Both the position numbers and the translations under genes were made by a program. This document shows, one piece after another, positions 5,801-8,639 of a stretch of DNA of 8,639 bases; within the stretch, counting starts at the first letter, position 1; each line of letters starts with the position of its first letter. The DNA is from Spirochaetota bacterium. Lineage in GTDB: Bacteria; Spirochaetota; Leptospiria; Turneriellales; Turneriellaceae. A model generated the notes under the pieces. The model was given only the letters and a program-made list of their open reading frames with translations. It was not told the origin of the DNA and did not search any database. The stretch lies in NCBI GenBank assembly GCA_963205035.1, contig CAUJII010000186.1, forward strand, positions 1 to 8,639, given 5' to 3'.

Positions 5801-6598
5801 TCAGGGACTAAAAGACTTACCCCAAAATAGCGCCAAGAAAATTACGCCAGCGATGATGCGATAAATCCCAAAAGCTTTGAAGCCACGCCGCGAAATGAAG
5901 CCGACAAAAAAACGCACAGCCAGAAGTGCACAGACGAACGCGACCGCGCTGCCGATGAGCAGGAGATCAAGATGCGCGCTGTGGAGATGCTCGCGGTTCT
6001 TGAAGAGATCATAACCCGTGGCCGCGACCATCGTCGGCACTGCGAGCAAGAACGAAAACTCGACCGCACGCACGCGGTTAAGCCCCATCGCGAGCGCACC
6101 GCCAATCGTGGCAGCCGCACGCGAAACGCCAGGCACCATCGAAAGAACTTGAAAGAGTCCAATCATGAAAGCCGACTTAGGGGAAACTTCGATCTCATGG
6201 TGATGATCGTTTTTCGCAGCGAGTCTATCGAAGAAAAGCAGAATCACTCCGCCGAGAATGAGAGCCAAAGAAACCGTAATCGGGTTGAAAAGCCATGTCT
6301 TGATAATCTTGTAAAATAGCAGACCGCAAATACCCGTCGGCAAAAATGCGACCGCAAGAATAAAATAAAGCCTCGGCTCTTTGAGAAACCGCCGAATATA
6401 AAGCAGACCAACGGCGGCAATCGCCCCCAACTGAATGGCAATTTCAAAAGTTTTGACAAACTCGCGGTCGGCAATCGCCATAAAATGGTCGGCCAGGATC
6501 ATGTGCCCTGTCGACGAAATCGGGAGAAACTCGGTAATCCCTTCAATAATTCCGAGAATGACGGCTTGAAAAGGCGTCATAGCTTCTATGGGAGCCAT
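5801..6598 (-). CDS. uppP: Undecaprenyl-diphosphatase UppP/BacA
   Basis: Integral membrane phosphatase that converts undecaprenyl diphosphate to the monophosphate, recycling the lipid carrier of peptidoglycan and other envelope polymers and giving bacitracin resistance when overproduced. The 265-residue length is normal for the family. The first signature is EGITEFLPISSTGH (residues 19-32), with the catalytic-site Glu19 and Glu23, Ser28-Ser29 and His32. The second is PGVSR (156-160), with Arg160 conserved. After it the sequence is AAAT rather than the common SGAT, a mild variation. Several hydrophobic segments (about 53-68, 77-97, 107-123, 142-155, 182-195 and the C-terminal two) fit the known re-entrant and transmembrane topology. 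An alternative start is Met7 (6580), which aligns better with typical N-termini (MTxxQAxxLGxxEG); neither start has a convincing Shine-Dalgarno sequence. The gene is divergent from the EIIA gene. Confidence 0.95.
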   Translation of the reverse strand: MAPIEAMTPFQAVILGIIEGITEFLPISSTGHMILADHFMAIADREFVKTFEIAIQLGAIAAVGLLYIRRFLKEPRLYFILAVAFLPTGICGLLFYKIIKTWLFNPITVSLALILGGVILLFFDRLAAKNDHHHEIEVSPKSAFMIGLFQVLSMVPGVSRAAATIGGALAMGLNRVRAVEFSFLLAVPTMVAATGYDLFKNREHLHSAHLDLLLIGSAVAFVCALLAVRFFVGFISRRGFKAFGIYRIIAGVIFLALFWGKSFSP

Positions 6599-6657
6599 TT
6601 GTTAGAAATCGAAAAAAATTTCAGCCGGTCAAGCGGATTTAGGAAAGATTTTACTCC

Positions 6658-6685
6658 TTGACGGATTGAACTAATACGACATAAT
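6658..6685 (+). promoter_or_regulatory. Promoter of the EIIA gene, predicting a leaderless transcript
   Basis: TTGACG (6658-6663) and CATAAT (6680-6685) are 16 bases apart (17 if ATAATT is taken as the -10). Transcription would start about seven bases after the -10, which falls on or next to the GTG start at 6692. No Shine-Dalgarno sequence is present between the -10 and the GTG. Confidence 0.6.
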
Positions 6686-6691
6686 TCCGGC

Positions 6692-7168
6692 GTGTGGCGC
6701 GAGTTACTCACCGAACAAAATATCCACATCGTTTCCATAGGCGGCAAGACGGCTCTCGATACGAAAAACAAGTGGACGCTGATTGATTCGCTCCTGGCCG
6801 CGCTTTGCAAACAAGAAGGATTAACCCCTGAACTCCACAGAGAAATTTCGAGAGAGCTCGTCGAACGCGAGAAAACAATGAGCACGGGCATTGGCGAGCA
6901 GATGGCGATTCCGCACGCTGTTGTCGAAGGCACAGATCGCTTCATGACGCAGTGCGCGGTCATTCAAGAAGGGATTGAGTTTGAAAGCATCGACTTCGCG
7001 AAGACGTTTATCGTCGTGCTGCTGGTCGCTCCCAAGTCGTCGCTATCAGAGCATCTTAAAGTAATGGCAGAAATTGCGCGTATTTTTTATCAGAATGCAA
7101 ACCGGCAAAAAGTCATTGCAGCGCCTGATGCGAGTGCGGCACTCGCCGCGATTTTGGCTGCGAAGTGA
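6692..7168 (+). CDS. PTS EIIA type-2 domain protein, PtsN-like
   Basis: Single-domain phosphotransferase EIIA of the fructose/mannitol/nitrogen-PTS class, 158 residues, close to PtsN (EIIA-Ntr). The phosphorylated histidine is His75 in STGIGEQMAIPHA (residues 64-76), the family's signature. The body, ending LLVAPKSSLSEHLKVMAEIARIF, is also typical. Family members accept phosphate from EI through HPr or NPr, ultimately from phosphoenolpyruvate, and mostly act as regulators rather than sugar carriers when not fused to EIIB/EIIC. No such partners are visible here. The GTG start is the first possible and puts the protein at family length. It sits at the predicted transcription start, so translation may be leaderless. 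The DAHP synthase start lies 34 bases after the stop, so the two are probably cotranscribed. Regulatory target unknown; paralogues differ, so the ptsN symbol is not assigned. Confidence 0.88.
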   Translation: MWRELLTEQNIHIVSIGGKTALDTKNKWTLIDSLLAALCKQEGLTPELHREISRELVEREKTMSTGIGEQMAIPHAVVEGTDRFMTQCAVIQEGIEFESIDFAKTFIVVLLVAPKSSLSEHLKVMAEIARIFYQNANRQKVIAAPDASAALAAILAAK

Positions 7169-7202
7169 TTTACGCTCTGTCTCTGCGTGTGACATCCCCT
7201 CA

Positions 7203-8300
7203 ATGGTTCGTACGTCAGAAACTAACGAAGCCCTCACGCCTTCGTCTCCCAAAATCTCAGGTGTCAATATCCGTAGCATTGAGCCGCTCCTTTCGCCGCG
7301 CGAATTGTGGAATGAATTCCCCATCACCGAAGCGATGGCCGAAACTGTACTCTCTGCACGCAAGCGGATTCAAGAAATTCTCACAAAAAAATCAAACCGC
7401 TTCCTGGTGATGTGCGGGCCATGCTCGATCCACGACGAAAAGGCGGCGCTCGAATATGCGCACCGTTTGGTCGCGCTACGCGACAAATTCAAAGACAAGC
7501 TCGAAATTGTGATGCGCGTTTATTTTGAAAAGCCGCGCACGACAGTCGGCTGGAAGGGGCTCATCACAGACCCACAAATAGACGGTAAAGACGATATTCA
7601 AACCGGATTAAAGCTCGCGAGAAATATATTGGAACAAATCGTTGCTTTGGGGCTACCGGCCGCGACTGAATTTTTAGATCCCATTGTACCGCAGTATATT
7701 GCCGATTTGATTTCGTGGGCTGCGATTGGCGCACGCACGACGGAGTCACAAACGCACCGGCAAATGGCTTCAGGGCTGAGCATGCCTGTCGGCTACAAGA
7801 ACAGCACCGATGGCAATATTCAAATTGCGCTCGATGCGATGCAGTCAGCGCGATCGTCGCACAGTTTTGTCGGCATCGACGAACACGGGGCGACAGCTAT
7901 CGTGCGCACACAAGGCAATCCGTGGGGGCATATCATTTTGCGTGGTGGCAACAACATGACTAACTACCAGAGCGAGCATATCCGCGCAGCAGAAGAGAAA
8001 TTGCAAAAGGCTAAGCTCGAGGGAGCGATTGTTGTCGATTGCTCGCATGCGAATTCCGAAAAAAAATTCGAGAAACAAGAAGATGTGTGGCGTAGCATTC
8101 TATCGCAAAGGCAAGCAGGAAACACAAACCTTATTGGCATGATGCTCGAAAGCAACATCCACGAAGGCAACCAGAAACTTCCCGCAATGTTATCCGCATC
8201 GACAAAGTCGTCTCTTGAATATGGCGTATCCATAACGGACGCATGTATTAACTTTCAGACAACCGAGACTTTGCTTGCACACGCATTCGACGTGTTATGA
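7203..8300 (+). CDS. 3-deoxy-7-phosphoheptulonate (DAHP) synthase, class I (AroG/AroF/AroH type)
   Basis: Condenses phosphoenolpyruvate and erythrose 4-phosphate to DAHP, the first step of the shikimate pathway, in the cytosol. The ATG at 7203 gives 365 residues, near the 350 of E. coli AroG; the open frame upstream overlaps the EIIA gene and is not needed. Metal ligands are visible: Cys74 in GPCSIHD, His282 in DCSHAN, Glu316 in MLESNIHEG and Asp346 in SITDACI. Substrate residues include Lys110 in EKPRTTVGWKG, Arg178 in GARTTESQ and Lys199 in GYKNSTDG. The N-terminal extension (residues 1-38) is about 13 residues longer than in E. coli; in this family the N-terminus contributes to feedback inhibition by Phe, Tyr or Trp, but which amino acid acts here cannot be read. 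The symbol aroG, aroF or aroH is left open for that reason. No good ribosome binding site is seen. An amidohydrolase gene starts six bases after the stop. Confidence 0.95.
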   Translation: MVRTSETNEALTPSSPKISGVNIRSIEPLLSPRELWNEFPITEAMAETVLSARKRIQEILTKKSNRFLVMCGPCSIHDEKAALEYAHRLVALRDKFKDKLEIVMRVYFEKPRTTVGWKGLITDPQIDGKDDIQTGLKLARNILEQIVALGLPAATEFLDPIVPQYIADLISWAAIGARTTESQTHRQMASGLSMPVGYKNSTDGNIQIALDAMQSARSSHSFVGIDEHGATAIVRTQGNPWGHIILRGGNNMTNYQSEHIRAAEEKLQKAKLEGAIVVDCSHANSEKKFEKQEDVWRSILSQRQAGNTNLIGMMLESNIHEGNQKLPAMLSASTKSSLEYGVSITDACINFQTTETLLAHAFDVL

Positions 8301-8306
8301 TAGGCC

Positions 8307-8639
8307 ATGAACCTCTTCGAGGTATTGCGCGGCGAATGGGGTTTGAACCACGACGGTGAATTCCGTGCCGACCCGTGGTTTATCTACTCGGGTGGGCAAG
8401 TCGTCGACAAGGGTTTTGGCAAAGCACCGAAAGAGTTCTTTAGCCGCAAGCTACCTCCCGGCGTGATCACTCCGGGCTTTGTCAACGCGCACAGCCACAT
8501 CGAGCTTTCTTTCATGAAAGATAAACTCCCTCGGGGCAGCTCTCTTACCGCGATGGGGACGCAAATCCACGAAGAGCGTTCGAGAACGACATTTGATACA
8601 ATGCGGCAAGCCGCTGTCGCCGCGATGCGGCACGCCAAG
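8307..8639 (+). CDS. Amidohydrolase, possibly aminodeoxyfutalosine deaminase-like (3' part outside window)
   Basis: The ATG at 8307 opens a frame that runs to the right edge (111 residues visible). The N-terminal 50 residues form the small beta-sandwich part typical of metal-dependent amidohydrolases. They are followed by GVITPGFVNAHSHIELS (52-68), whose His62 and His64 form the HxH metal-binding motif. The sequence PGFVNAHxHxELS resembles the chlorohydrolase/guanine deaminase/MqnX group, so aminodeoxyfutalosine deaminase of the futalosine menaquinone pathway is a candidate, as are other nucleoside or cytosine deaminases. The remaining metal ligands lie beyond the window. It starts six bases after the DAHP synthase stop, so translational coupling is likely. 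Confidence 0.75.
   Translation, partial: MNLFEVLRGEWGLNHDGEFRADPWFIYSGGQVVDKGFGKAPKEFFSRKLPPGVITPGFVNAHSHIELSFMKDKLPRGSSLTAMGTQIHEERSRTTFDTMRQAAVAAMRHAK

Noticed and set aside
6604..6632. Minus-strand promoter for uppP (TTGACC-17-ATTTCT)
   Set aside because: The -35 is good but the -10 is poor and would leave almost no leader before the ATG; not strong enough to annotate.
7074..7202. Longer N-terminus for DAHP synthase starting at 7074
   Set aside because: It would overlap the EIIA gene by about 95 bases, and the added 43 Arg-rich residues have no counterpart in the family; the ATG at 7203 gives the normal length.

Overview
The window (about 50% GC by eye, mixed coding strands) looks like chromosomal DNA of a Gram-negative, double-membraned bacterium. 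Several features point to the spirochaete order Leptospirales (Leptospira/Turneriella-like): a remnant resembling the Leptospira-enriched DUF1554 domain, a domain resembling the Leptospira LIC_10091 family, and several exported lipoproteins. This taxonomic placement is inference from protein resemblance; there is no rRNA or other marker gene here.

Left part (1-2230, minus strand). A nearly complete copper nitrite reductase of the AniA/NirK lipoprotein type runs off the left edge. Upstream of it is an exported protein with a CsgG/TolB-N-like periplasmic domain followed by a likely outer-membrane beta-barrel. That gene has a convincing sigma70-type promoter, a good ribosome binding site and, just upstream of the promoter, a perfect 11-bp palindrome.

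Middle part (2230-5210, plus strand). This block looks degraded. It holds a 3' fragment of a DUF1554-like gene, a lipoprotein with a formylglycine-generating-enzyme (FGE/SUMF1)-like domain, then, in the same frame directly after a TAA, a long open segment encoding a LIC_10091-like (methyltransferase-like) domain that has no usable start codon. Next comes a metallo-beta-lactamase-fold protein that has lost the HxHxDH metal-binding segment. A 368-base gap follows, with three copies of a 39-bp palindromic repeat at 58-bp spacing and then an A/T-tract-rich leader containing a 7-2-7 palindrome. The leader ends in a good ribosome binding site for an unrecognised 190-residue basic protein (5210-5782) that may contain two ribbon-helix-helix-like segments.

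Right part (5783-8639). This is ordinary core metabolism. UppP (undecaprenyl-diphosphatase) lies on the minus strand. Divergent from it is a plus-strand gene set: a PTS EIIA (PtsN-like) protein with a promoter that implies a leaderless transcript, a class I DAHP synthase (AroG/F/H type), and the first 111 codons of an amidohydrolase that may be an aminodeoxyfutalosine deaminase. Short gaps (34 and 6 bases) suggest one operon. EIIA signalling and DAHP synthase both depend on phosphoenolpyruvate, and the deaminase, if correctly identified, would act downstream of chorismate in menaquinone synthesis.
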